Shown here in pieces: positions 35,059 through 43,652 of a DNA stretch of 56,292 nt; the first letter of the stretch is position 1, and each line of letters starts with the position of its first letter. The position numbers were made by a program, and so were the translations under genes. The DNA lies in contig DAOUFY010000109.1 in assembly GCA_034429745.1 (NCBI GenBank), positions 1 through 56,292 on the forward strand, in the 5' to 3' direction. Source of the stretch: JBAXBF01 sp034429745. Its GTDB lineage: Bacteria > Chloroflexota > Anaerolineae > Anaerolineales > DRKV01. The notes under the pieces were generated by a model. It was not told the origin of the DNA and did no database searches. It was given only the letters and a program-made list of their open reading frames with translations.

Positions 35059-35790
35059 TTAGTCACTAAGCTTAATCGTAACCGAGAGAGGAGTTTTACC
35101 GTCGGGTTGGACGCCAAAAACTTTACCCCCGCCGCGGATCATCCATGTAGCCGTTAACTTTTTACCAACCAGCTTTCTATCTTTAGGAGCCCTAAGTTCA
35201 ACACGCACTTCAACCTGCTCTTTGGGTTTTATTGTGCGATAACTGATAGGGATTGTAGTGGCGCCGCCGAAAAGATCACAGTTTTTGGTGCATACAAGTA
35301 CAAAATTATTATCCCATTCGCAATTGCCGCTATTGCGCAGCCGCCACATTTTGGTGAACTTGAAATTGAGGGGAATTTCTTTGCCAGCTGGGATGGTTTC
35401 ATAATCCAAGTTGGCAGCATAGCGGCAGGCAGCTGCGGTTGCCATAGCTGGCGGAGTATCGGTTGCTGTAGGAAGTTTTGCTACAAAGATAGAAGTCTCG
35501 GCGGATTGGTTTTCAATGCTAAGGTTGTCTTCGGTTGGTTGACTGACTTCTGCTGTAGGAGTGATTGTTGCTACGGCAGGGAGCGGTGTTTCAACAGTAA
35601 AAGTGGGTTGTTGCTCTAAGGCAGTTAACGTTAGTGCAGCATAGATATATTCCGCAGCTTGAGTTAACCCTTCAAAGCCGGCTTGATCTTGGGTAGTTTG
35701 AGGATTGGGAACTAATTGATAAAAAGTTTGGCAAGCAATGATAAGCAGGCTCAATAATATCAGCCAATAGACTTTTGCATGTAAGAGCAT
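35059..35790 (-). CDS. Lipoprotein with NBR1-Ig-like domain
   Basis: 243 residues. The signal sequence ends in LIIAC (lipobox), followed by a Thr/Pro-rich linker and a C-terminal Ig-like fold of the NBR1 type (about 125-243): FTKMWRLRNSGNCEWDNNFVLV is the characteristic W-x-L-R-N-x-G-x-C-x-W pattern, then a beta-rich end with TATWMI and GVQPDGKTP. The domain is frequent in secreted Chloroflexi proteins. Binding target unknown. Probably co-transcribed with the GGDEF gene downstream. Confidence 0.8.
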   Translation of the reverse strand: MLLHAKVYWLILLSLLIIACQTFYQLVPNPQTTQDQAGFEGLTQAAEYIYAALTLTALEQQPTFTVETPLPAVATITPTAEVSQPTEDNLSIENQSAETSIFVAKLPTATDTPPAMATAAACRYAANLDYETIPAGKEIPLNFKFTKMWRLRNSGNCEWDNNFVLVCTKNCDLFGGATTIPISYRTIKPKEQVEVRVELRAPKDRKLVGKKLTATWMIRGGGKVFGVQPDGKTPLSVTIKLSD

Positions 35791-35843
35791 GAACTTCCTC
35801 CAATTCTAAAGACAGTTGAATAAACGATAAAGGAGAAGTTTTC

Positions 35844-36914
35844 CTAAGACCAAATGCCTGCAATGGGTGTACCACAGACCGGACACCAATGGTTTCCGGC
35901 GAGGCTGTTTTTGAGCACTTGGAAACCAAACCGTTCAATTATTGTAGAGTGGCAAGAAGGACAGCGGGTGTTTTCGTAACCGCCAGTCCGACCAGGTAAA
36001 TTACCGGCATACACATAATGCAGCCCAGCTTCTTCCCCTATTTTTACGGCGCGTAAGAGAGTTGAAGCGGGCGTAGGAGGAGAGGAAGTCCTTTTGTAAT
36101 CCGGATGAAAAGCTGTAACATGCCAAGGAATATCTGCTGAGAGAGAAGCGATGAATTGGGCTATGTCTTTAAGCTCTGCATCGCTGTCATTATAATTGGG
36201 AATGATCAGGGTTACGATTTCAACCCAAAAACCGAGTCGGTAAGCAAGTTGAATGCCGTTGAGGATATTTTCCAAAACGCCGCCTAATTGGCGGTATTGT
36301 CTATCTTGCATGGTTTTAAGATCGATCTTAATAGCAGTGAGGTACGGTTTTAAAGCTGAAAGGACTTCTGGAGTGGCGTTGCCATTGGAGACATACACAC
36401 ACCGAATGCCTTCCTGTACTGCCAATTGGAAGATATCTATTGCCCATTCGGAGGTGATCAACGGTTCATTATATGAGGAGGCAATGACGCGTGCACCGTA
36501 GCGGCGTGCGGTTTGAACTATTTGTTCGGGCGATAGTTGTTGTATGCGGTACTGCGCTGTATCGCAAAGTGTGTCTCGGAGTACTTGAGACGAAAACCAA
36601 TTTTGGCAGAAATCGCAATGAAAATCACATCCCAGCATCCCGAAAGTCAGTGCAATGGCGGAAGGCAACACGTGAAAAAATGGCTTTTTTTCGATTGGGT
36701 CGGGGTTAAGCCCAGCGACATAACCCCACGGTACATAAAGCACGCCTCCTTTGTTGAAGCGCACATTACATATTCCTCGTTTTCCATCATGAATAAGGCA
36801 ACGGTGAGCGCAGGCATAACAGCGAACTGTGCTGCTGTCAACCTTTTCAAAAAAAGTGCCGGTTTTAGTTAATCGGTCAATCGGTGCATCGAAGGGATCA
36901 TTTATCATACTCAT
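35844..36914 (-). CDS. amrS: AmmeMemoRadiSam system radical SAM enzyme
   Basis: 356-residue radical SAM protein of the AmrS group. An N-terminal Cys-rich segment (CYACAHRCLIHDGKRGICNVR) precedes the radical SAM motif CDFHCDFCQNW, followed by SSYNEPLI, VYVSNG and the C-terminal four-Cys ending (CPSCHSTIIERF ... CPVCGTP). In other genomes it is found with AMMECR1 and Memo proteins; neither is in this window. The reaction is not firmly known. ATG 36914 is preferred; a longer frame to 37010 overlaps the divergent TPR gene and adds unconserved sequence. Confidence 0.88.
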   Translation of the reverse strand: MSMINDPFDAPIDRLTKTGTFFEKVDSSTVRCYACAHRCLIHDGKRGICNVRFNKGGVLYVPWGYVAGLNPDPIEKKPFFHVLPSAIALTFGMLGCDFHCDFCQNWFSSQVLRDTLCDTAQYRIQQLSPEQIVQTARRYGARVIASSYNEPLITSEWAIDIFQLAVQEGIRCVYVSNGNATPEVLSALKPYLTAIKIDLKTMQDRQYRQLGGVLENILNGIQLAYRLGFWVEIVTLIIPNYNDSDAELKDIAQFIASLSADIPWHVTAFHPDYKRTSSPPTPASTLLRAVKIGEEAGLHYVYAGNLPGRTGGYENTRCPSCHSTIIERFGFQVLKNSLAGNHWCPVCGTPIAGIWS

Positions 36915-36981
36915 TGTTAATGGTATTGTAACGGAATAAGGAAGAAAAATCAACTTATTTCCAAAAAAGAAAGTAGTAGAG

Positions 36982-36987
36982 TATAAT
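36982..36987 (+). promoter_or_regulatory. -10 box for the TPR protein gene, leaderless geometry
   Basis: TATAAT; transcription starting about 7 bases later would begin at the ATG at 36994 itself. A possible -35 with 17-base spacing (TTCCAA, 36959-36964) is poor. Confidence 0.45.
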
Positions 36988-36993
36988 AGAGGT

Positions 36994-38232
36994 ATGACAG
37001 ATAGAAACATAAGCGATACTCAGCCACAAAGGCAGCAGCCTTTTTATTCACCGTCGGATTTTGAGGCATCCCCTCGTTCTTATTATCCTCCTGCGGAGGG
37101 AGCGGATTTTCAAGCAAATCCGCATTCAGATTTTGAACCCGTCGCCTATCCACCCCCACAGCATGATCCTTACGCAGGTTATCATGCTTATGGGGAAACT
37201 CCTTATCAAGAGTATGGTGCTGAGGTAGATTATGGACAGGAATGGCAAACGGATTCAAGCTGGTACGCAGACGCATATTCCTCTCCGCAACCAAAGCGCA
37301 CTTTTAGTTGGTTGTGGGTGCTGCTTTCCATAGCCATTGCTGTCGTCATGGTGTTGATCAGCAGCGGCTTGGGCTACTTCAGCGGAATTCAGCAGCGCTT
37401 AGCTGTTGAAAAAAAGCTGGTTCAAGAAAGCCTTAAAGAGCAGTTTGATCTTGCTGTAGCGGATATTCAAGCTCAACGTTATCAGGTGGCTCAGCAGCGG
37501 TTGGAATATATTGTCCAGCATGATCCGGCTTATCCGGGTGCAGCTCAAAAATTGGTAGAAGTGAAAATGGCGCTCAATTCAGTGTCTAGTAGCTCACCAG
37601 CAGAAACACCAGTGCCGCTTCCCACGCAAGGACCCACGGCAACACCCGATACACGCGGGGCAGAAGAAACCTTCAATAGCGCCAAGCAGGCATTAGCAGA
37701 GAAGAATTGGGCTGCCGCCGTTGACTTGTTGCTAAAAACCCGCCGCCAAGCTCCAGAATATAACAGCGTAAGAGTAGATTCAATGTTGTATGTTGCGTAC
37801 CGTAATCTTGGCATTCAGAAAATTAGCCAAGCCGCTTTAGAAGAGGGTATGTACAACCTTTCACTAGCGGCCCGTTACGGACCGTTAGACTCAGAAGCCC
37901 AAAACTATTATGACTGGGCTAATCTTTATACGGTAGGGGCAAGTTTTTGGGAATTGGATTGGGGGCAGGCGGCGCAATACTTTGGACAGCTTGCACCAAG
38001 CATGCCTCAGCTGAGAGATGCTTCCGGCTATTCTGCCATGCAGCGCTATCAAATTGCTTTGGCAAAATATGGCGATACACTGGCTGCACAGGGTGATTAT
38101 TGCGGAGCAGCAGACCAATATAATATAGCTGTTCAGAATGGCAATGCCGAAGCTCAACCTACTGCCGTTTATGCCCAACAGATCTGTGCAGGAGAAGCTG
38201 CACCGGCAGAAGAAGCTACTCCTGAAAAATAA
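36994..38232 (+). CDS. Single-pass membrane protein with Tyr/Pro-rich N-terminus and TPR-like repeats
   Basis: 412 residues. Residues 1-~100 are disordered and rich in Tyr, Pro, Gln and acidic residues. One membrane helix follows (about 104-128, LWVLLSIAIAVVMVLISSGLGYF). The rest is helical, TPR-type: FDLAVADIQAQRYQVAQQRLEYIVQHDPAYPGA and AKQALAEKNWAAAVDLLLKTRRQAPEY look like repeat units, separated by a Thr/Pro/Ser linker. Its function is unknown; this layout suits a scaffold with its TPR part outside the cell. It is divergent from amrS. Confidence 0.75.
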   Translation: MTDRNISDTQPQRQQPFYSPSDFEASPRSYYPPAEGADFQANPHSDFEPVAYPPPQHDPYAGYHAYGETPYQEYGAEVDYGQEWQTDSSWYADAYSSPQPKRTFSWLWVLLSIAIAVVMVLISSGLGYFSGIQQRLAVEKKLVQESLKEQFDLAVADIQAQRYQVAQQRLEYIVQHDPAYPGAAQKLVEVKMALNSVSSSSPAETPVPLPTQGPTATPDTRGAEETFNSAKQALAEKNWAAAVDLLLKTRRQAPEYNSVRVDSMLYVAYRNLGIQKISQAALEEGMYNLSLAARYGPLDSEAQNYYDWANLYTVGASFWELDWGQAAQYFGQLAPSMPQLRDASGYSAMQRYQIALAKYGDTLAAQGDYCGAADQYNIAVQNGNAEAQPTAVYAQQICAGEAAPAEEATPEK

Positions 38233-38253
38233 TCGGCAGAAATGTATTGCAGC

Positions 38254-39240
38254 TTATATATTAAGAGCTTGCAATGCGGTTAAAACCGCCTGATGCAGCA
38301 AACCATTCGAGGCAAGTAAGCCGCGGTTGCGGTCAAGAATACGGCCGCAGGAAAAATCCAAAGCTTTGCCATCTAAGTCGCTGATTTTACCACCTGCTTC
38401 TTCTAGGATGATAGAGCCGGCTGCATGATCCCATATCTTTTCACGATAGTCGCGTTGATGAGGGGAGAGCATACGCAGAATAATTTCACCTTCCCCTGCT
38501 GCAAGCAGGGCATATTTGGCTTGGCTATCTAGGCGCAGCGGTGCTGCTTGGATGTTGAGATATTCAGCAAGCATCTCAATTTGGCTGACGTTGGTATGCC
38601 CCGACTCAAATGACCTCAGCAGGCGCGCTTGAGTTATATCGGAGAGAGAAGAGACATGCAAAGGAACGAAAGCAGTAGGGTCTTGCAGGGGGGCCGCCCA
38701 AGCGCCCTCACCTTTCACAGCTAGCACAATGCAACCTGTCTGATTGCCTAAGACAGACAACTTAAGGTTGGGGCAGCCTAATGCTCCAATTCGGACTTGA
38801 TTGTTTTCTAGAAGAGCTAACGCAACTGCGTATTGGTCGCCGCGTAGAAATCCTTTTGTGCCATCAATTGGATCTAGAGTCCAAAAGCGATGAGCCGGCT
38901 GTGAGGTGCCATGATCAATCCACTCGCATACCCTTTCAGGTGTTACACCTGGGTAACGTTGGCTGACAAAGTGAACAACTTGATGAAGGATATCTTTGGC
39001 AGAAGGCTGACGCAGAGCTGCGGATCCTTCTTCAGCTACGAGCAAATCGTTGGGGAAATGTTCTAGAAGCATCGCAGCAATTAAGGCTTGAGAAGCGTAG
39101 TCGGCAACGGTTACTGGTGAGCGGTCTTCTTTGGATAAAGTTTGCGGTACGGTTTTAGATTGGATGGTTTGAATAAGCTGTGCGGCAGCAAGAATAGCTT
39201 GCTGAGCAAAAGCTATTTCGGGCTTTTGAATGTTAAGCAT
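38254..39240 (-). CDS. Inositol monophosphatase family, HAL2/CysQ-like 3'(2'),5'-bisphosphate nucleotidase
   Basis: Mg-dependent phosphatase, 328 residues. Metal-site motifs are complete: DRSPVTVADYASQ, LVAEEGS, DPIDGTKGFLRGDQYAVALAL and IWDHAAGSIILEEAGG. The phrase DGTKGFLRGDQYAVALAL marks the eukaryotic HAL2/plant SAL-like group, which hydrolyses PAP to AMP and PAPS to APS, rather than simple inositol phosphatases. GGGAG precedes the ATG. Located next to the tRNA gene, transcribed away from it. Confidence 0.88.
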   Translation of the reverse strand: MLNIQKPEIAFAQQAILAAAQLIQTIQSKTVPQTLSKEDRSPVTVADYASQALIAAMLLEHFPNDLLVAEEGSAALRQPSAKDILHQVVHFVSQRYPGVTPERVCEWIDHGTSQPAHRFWTLDPIDGTKGFLRGDQYAVALALLENNQVRIGALGCPNLKLSVLGNQTGCIVLAVKGEGAWAAPLQDPTAFVPLHVSSLSDITQARLLRSFESGHTNVSQIEMLAEYLNIQAAPLRLDSQAKYALLAAGEGEIILRMLSPHQRDYREKIWDHAAGSIILEEAGGKISDLDGKALDFSCGRILDRNRGLLASNGLLHQAVLTALQALNI

Positions 39241-39250
39241 AATTTCTCCC

Positions 39251-39279
39251 TGTACATTTTGATGAGATCATAGTAAAAT
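39251..39279 (+). promoter_or_regulatory. Probable promoter of the tRNA gene
   Basis: TGTACA (39251-39256), a 17-base spacer, then TAAAAT (39274-39279). Transcription would start about ten bases before the tRNA 5' end. Confidence 0.4.
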
Positions 39280-39296
39280 ACATGTTACCTAAAAGA

Positions 39297-39369
39297 GGGC
39301 CCGTAGCTCAGCGGTTAGAGCAGTCGGCTCATAACCGATTGGTCGTAGGTTCGAATCCTACCGGGCCCA
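39297..39369 (+). tRNA. tRNA with anticodon CAU, probably tRNA-Ile2 (lysidine type)
   Basis: A full cloverleaf: acceptor GGGCCCG/CGGGCCC, D-arm GCTC/GAGC, anticodon stem GTCGG/CCGAT with loop CTCATAA, T-arm GTAGG TTCGAAT CCTAC, discriminator A. CCA is not encoded. It is not the initiator: base pair 1-72 is G-C and the anticodon stem lacks three G-C pairs. The stretch CGGCTCATAACCG with GGTCGTAGGTTCGA resembles tRNA-Ile2 (CAU, read as AUA after TilS modification) more than elongator tRNA-Met. A T-run (39370-39376) follows directly. Confidence 0.9.
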
Positions 39370-39399
39370 TTTTTTTATTTAATGAGGGACTGCAGTGAA

Positions 39400-40521
39400 T
39401 TATTGACATAAAAATCGTTCAATACGCTCCCCGCTCCCTACAAGACTAAGTATGTTGTGGTCTCCCTGCGGATAAATATATAATTCTTGGGTGATGTTTT
39501 CTGAACGTTCCAATGCCTGCAATGCCTGATACAGTCGTTGGCTATGCTCAACTGGGATTATGATATCCTTTGCTCCATGATGAATTTGCAGGCTTGGGAG
39601 CTGATCTGCAAAGTACACTACTGAACTTTGAATAAGTTCTTTATGGGCAGAGGCAAGCGATATTTCACCTAAAAGGTATGCTTGGACTATCTCCATCACC
39701 TTAAGGTGTACTGGGTTGATAGGTTGAGTATTATAATCAACCGATCGTTGTATCTGCTCTTGGATGGAAGGAAGCAGAAGATCTGTTTCAGCTGAAGCAT
39801 CAACAACTGTTTTAATTCGCCTGTCTCGAACGCTCATCAACATACTTACTCCGCCGCCGCGACTGACCCCCCAAGCTTTAATGTTTTCTTCGTCCGCCTC
39901 AGGAATATTCTGCAGTACACCATTCAGCATAGCAAGAGCGTCATCTACATCGCCATCAAGGATGCTCTTTTGTCCTTCGGAATGATATGTGCCTAAGTCA
40001 GCAGCTTGCAAAGATTCGCCCCGAAAGGATGGCATCAACAAAAAGGTGTGCTCAGCTAAGCATTGGCTGGGCAGAAGCTGAGTTTCCAATACCTTTATGG
40101 TGTCAATGGTAGCACCATTATTGCCGGCATGGTTGTATATCACGACAGCGAATTTTTTCCCGGCTTGATACTTAGTGGGAAAGCGCACCAAGCCGTAGTG
40201 CCGCTTCCCTTCCATTAAGTGAGATATAACCCAAAATCGAGAACCATTCCATTCCCCCTGTTTTTCGATCTTCCAACCTCGCACTGAAATATCGCGTTTT
40301 ACCCACTCTGCTTGTACAGCAGCTAACTCGCTTGCACTTGGTGCAGCAAACAGGGGGGATATGTCTGCAATAGTTTTGGGAAGAGGTGTTGGAAGAATAG
40401 AATGAAGGGCTTTGTTGTTTGTTGTGTCGTTGAGAACAAATTGTTGGGTAGAGACTCCAATAATCCATCCTAGAGCGAAAAGGGCAGCGGCAAAAGCTAT
40501 TCCAAGAATCTTTCTCTTCAT
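39400..40521 (-). CDS. Membrane-anchored alpha/beta hydrolase
   Basis: 373 residues with an N-terminal membrane segment (ILGIAFAAALFALGWIIGV) and an extracytoplasmic alpha/beta-hydrolase domain. The nucleophile elbow is GVSRGGG, the acid is probably in the HHGAKDIIIP segment, and the His is in QGDHN near the C-terminus, the order of prolyl-oligopeptidase or dienelactone-hydrolase-like enzymes. The substrate is unknown. AGGAGA precedes the ATG, and a TATAAT box (minus strand, 40548-40543) lies about 20 bases upstream. Confidence 0.82.
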   Translation of the reverse strand: MKRKILGIAFAAALFALGWIIGVSTQQFVLNDTTNNKALHSILPTPLPKTIADISPLFAAPSASELAAVQAEWVKRDISVRGWKIEKQGEWNGSRFWVISHLMEGKRHYGLVRFPTKYQAGKKFAVVIYNHAGNNGATIDTIKVLETQLLPSQCLAEHTFLLMPSFRGESLQAADLGTYHSEGQKSILDGDVDDALAMLNGVLQNIPEADEENIKAWGVSRGGGVSMLMSVRDRRIKTVVDASAETDLLLPSIQEQIQRSVDYNTQPINPVHLKVMEIVQAYLLGEISLASAHKELIQSSVVYFADQLPSLQIHHGAKDIIIPVEHSQRLYQALQALERSENITQELYIYPQGDHNILSLVGSGERIERFLCQ

Positions 40522-40566
40522 TCTCCTGTAACCTTAAGGATGATTATAATCTAATGTTGAGAAAAG

Positions 40567-40575
40567 TGGTAAAAT
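40567..40575 (+). promoter_or_regulatory. Extended -10 element for the PAS/GGDEF gene
   Basis: TGGTAAAAT, 60 bases before the ATG at 40635; identical to the elements before 15726 and 52594. Confidence 0.4.
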
Positions 40576-40634
40576 TATTTTTGAAGATGAGATGGAAAAA
40601 CGGTGAAAGTGTTGATTATTGAGGAGAGAGGAAA

Positions 40635-43600
40635 GTGGAAGAAACGCAACTAGGGCAATTAAGCTTATCTTCTGATTTGTGCCTGATTTATGATCAATAT
40701 CCTGAAGGGCTGATCATTATAAATCAGCAAGGTATTGTAGTTTTTGCTAATCGTGAAGCGCGCAAATTGTTTGGGGAAGGAAAGGATCAGCACTTAGTCG
40801 GCACTCAATTCGGGGATTCTGTTCCTGAAAGCCAGTGGACAGAAATTGAGACAATAACTCCAAATGGTAAGTCGGTTGTCTATCTTTGGAAACAAAAAGC
40901 TGTATGGCAGGGACAAGTCGGTTATTCAATCTTTATCCATGATGTTACCGATGTTAAGTTAGCGGAAGAGAAGCTGGCTAAAGAGCATCACTTGTTGCAA
41001 ACGTTATTGGATAGCATTCCTGATATTATCTTTGTAAAAGATAAGGAAGGTAAATATCTGCTGGGCAATAAGGCTTGGAAAAAGCTTGCCGGACTAAAGG
41101 AAAATGAAAGCCCCGAGGGTAAGTCTGACGAGGAGCTTTATGGGAAGGAAATCGCTGCTTCCTACCGCCGCAACGACTTGCAAGTGCTGGAAAGTGCCCA
41201 ACCACTGATTAATGTCGAAGAGTTAAATGTATATGCTAACGGCAGAAAAGAGTGGTCTTTGATCAACAAGATTCCGCTTTATGATATGCAGCACAACCTT
41301 GTTGGGCTTATTGGGATAGGCAGGGATATTACCAACCGCAAGCTTATGGAAGAGCGACTGGTGGACGAACGCGGTTTGTTGCAGACAATAATTGATTGCA
41401 TCCCTGATTCAATTTTTGTGAAAGATACTCAAAGCCGTTTTGTCTATGCCAATCAGACGTTAAAAAATTTGGTCGGTGTTCGTTCTAATGAGGATCTGGT
41501 TGGGAAAACCGATTTTGAATTTTTCCCTAAGGAATTAGCTGAACGCTATTATGCTGATGAGCAGGAAATTTTTACCACTCTACAGCCATTAATTGACCGT
41601 GAAGAGCCGGTTTTAACCGCTTCTGGAGAATTGCGTTGGTATTGGACGACTAAAATTCCCTATTACAATAATGAGGGGAAAGTGGTCGGTCTAGTTGGGA
41701 TTGGCAGAGACATTACTGAACGCAAACAAATGGAAGAAACAATTGAACGCGAGCGCACTTTGCTGCGCACGCTGATTGATAATTTACCCGATTCTATTTA
41801 TGTGAAGGATTTGCAGTGCCGCAAGATTCTTGCCAATGCCCGCGATCTGGAATATATGGGGGTAGCTACAGAAGCAGATGCTATTGGCAAGAGAGATGTT
41901 GATTTTTTCCCCCCGCAGATTGCTCAGCGGTTTTTTGAAGACGATCAGCGTGTGCTGAAAACTGAACAGCCGCTTCTCAATCGCGAAGAGGTGTTTTTTG
42001 ATCGACAAGGGCAACAACAATGGCTGCTCACTTCTAAATTGCCCCTTTATGATCATGATGGTAAGCTGATTGGTTTGTTGGGTATTGGCAGGAATATTAC
42101 TTCTTCCAAGCTGATAGAACAGGTGTTAGAACGCGAACGTTCTTTGCTGCGGCTTTTGGTGGATAGCTTGCCGGATTGCATCTATGTCAAAGATGCGGAA
42201 GGACGCAGAATACTTGCCAACCCGGCCGATGTTCGCGCTCTTGGGCTGAATTCGGAAGCGGATGTTATTGGTAAAACAGAAATGGATTTAATGCCGTTAG
42301 CTGTTGCAAAGCAAATAATTGCTGAAGATCAACAAGTCTTAGAAAGCGGCGTCGCGATTGTAGAACGGGAAGAGTTGAGTTGGGATGCCGCCGGCAATCC
42401 CCACTGGCGGCTTGTTTCAAAATATCCTTTACGGGATGATCAGGGCAACAGTGTTGGTTTGCTTGGCATAAGCCGCGACATCACAGCCCGCAAAGAAGCA
42501 CAGCAAGCGTTGCAAAAAGCTTACGATGAAATGGAAAAAAGAGTAGTAGAGCGTACCGCTGCCTTAGAAGCTGCTAATAAGGAGTTGCGTTCGGAAATTG
42601 AAAAACGTGTTTTGCTTGAAGAGCAGGAGCGACGCCGTGTTCAGGAATTGGAAGCTTTGCGGGCAACGATAACCGATATTTCAGCTGAGCTGGAGCTGTC
42701 GAAATTATTGGAGGCAATTGTTGAAAGGGTGGTATCGTTGCTTAATGCCGATTTTGGAGAGCTGGCTCTCTATGACGAAAAACATAACGACTTGGAAACA
42801 ATTATTTGTGAATATGACGGGAAGGATTACCGCGGCGAAAGAACCCCCATCGGTGAAGGAGCTCTAGGCAGGGTGGCTTTGACGCTTAAATCCCTGCAGT
42901 TTGATGATTATTCAAAGTGGGAAGGCCGGCGGGAAAAATATGCTAATGAAAAACCTTTTGCGGGACTTTATACGCCTTTAATGATTTCAAATAAATTGCT
43001 AGGAGTGGTGGGCGTTGGGGCTTCTGTTGATCGACAATTTTCCCAAGAAGATTTGCATTTGCTGGAAATGTTTGCTCAGCAAGCGGCAATTGCTATCCAA
43101 AATGCCCATCTCTACGCTGAAGCACAGCGGCTGGCTATAACCGATCCGTTGACCGGATTGTACAATCGGCGTTACTTCATGGAGCGCGCTCAAAATGAGT
43201 TCGATCGCTCCTGCCGTTATGGTTCTCCGCTTTCCATTATTATGATGGATATCGATCATTTTAAGAAAGTAAATGACACGTATGGACACTTGGTAGGCGA
43301 TAAAGTACTGCAGAGGATAGCTGAGATTTGCCATAAAAAAATCCGCTTAGTTGATTTTATTGCTCGTTATGGCGGTGAAGAATTTGCTATCCTTTTGCCG
43401 GAGACTAGTCAAAAAAATGCCCAAATGGTAGCCCAACGGCTGCGCAAAATGATTGCCCGTACGTCAACTTATGTTGGTAAGAAACGAATACGCGTAACAG
43501 TGAGCTTAGGCGTAGCAGAGTTGACCGAAGGCGTTACTCAATTAGATACGCTACTTTCCCATGCGGATACAGCACTATACCATGCAAAAACTTTAGGACG

Positions 43601-43652
43601 CAATCGGGTTGTTTTATATGAAGCAAATACTTCAAAATCTTCGCAACGGTAA
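40635..43652 (+). CDS. Soluble diguanylate cyclase with five PAS domains, GAF and GGDEF
   Basis: 1005 residues, no membrane segment. PAS1 (about 15-115) is followed by four closely similar PAS/PAC units (about 125-240, 245-365, 370-490, 495-615), each beginning LLQTLLDSIPDIIFVKD or a close variant and ending GLLGIGRDIT. A coiled coil (about 620-680, with a histidine-kinase-like ERTAALEAANKEL) leads to a GAF domain and GGDEF. The active site is ARYGGEEFAILLP, and the I-site RLVD lies five residues before it. It should make c-di-GMP in response to several small-molecule or redox signals. Its end overlaps the next gene by 35 bases. Confidence 0.93.
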   Translation: MEETQLGQLSLSSDLCLIYDQYPEGLIIINQQGIVVFANREARKLFGEGKDQHLVGTQFGDSVPESQWTEIETITPNGKSVVYLWKQKAVWQGQVGYSIFIHDVTDVKLAEEKLAKEHHLLQTLLDSIPDIIFVKDKEGKYLLGNKAWKKLAGLKENESPEGKSDEELYGKEIAASYRRNDLQVLESAQPLINVEELNVYANGRKEWSLINKIPLYDMQHNLVGLIGIGRDITNRKLMEERLVDERGLLQTIIDCIPDSIFVKDTQSRFVYANQTLKNLVGVRSNEDLVGKTDFEFFPKELAERYYADEQEIFTTLQPLIDREEPVLTASGELRWYWTTKIPYYNNEGKVVGLVGIGRDITERKQMEETIERERTLLRTLIDNLPDSIYVKDLQCRKILANARDLEYMGVATEADAIGKRDVDFFPPQIAQRFFEDDQRVLKTEQPLLNREEVFFDRQGQQQWLLTSKLPLYDHDGKLIGLLGIGRNITSSKLIEQVLERERSLLRLLVDSLPDCIYVKDAEGRRILANPADVRALGLNSEADVIGKTEMDLMPLAVAKQIIAEDQQVLESGVAIVEREELSWDAAGNPHWRLVSKYPLRDDQGNSVGLLGISRDITARKEAQQALQKAYDEMEKRVVERTAALEAANKELRSEIEKRVLLEEQERRRVQELEALRATITDISAELELSKLLEAIVERVVSLLNADFGELALYDEKHNDLETIICEYDGKDYRGERTPIGEGALGRVALTLKSLQFDDYSKWEGRREKYANEKPFAGLYTPLMISNKLLGVVGVGASVDRQFSQEDLHLLEMFAQQAAIAIQNAHLYAEAQRLAITDPLTGLYNRRYFMERAQNEFDRSCRYGSPLSIIMMDIDHFKKVNDTYGHLVGDKVLQRIAEICHKKIRLVDFIARYGGEEFAILLPETSQKNAQMVAQRLRKMIARTSTYVGKKRIRVTVSLGVAELTEGVTQLDTLLSHADTALYHAKTLGRNRVVLYEANTSKSSQR

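Noticed and set aside
39297..39369. Initiator tRNA-Met
   Set aside because: Pair 1-72 is G-C and the anticodon stem lacks the three consecutive G-C pairs.
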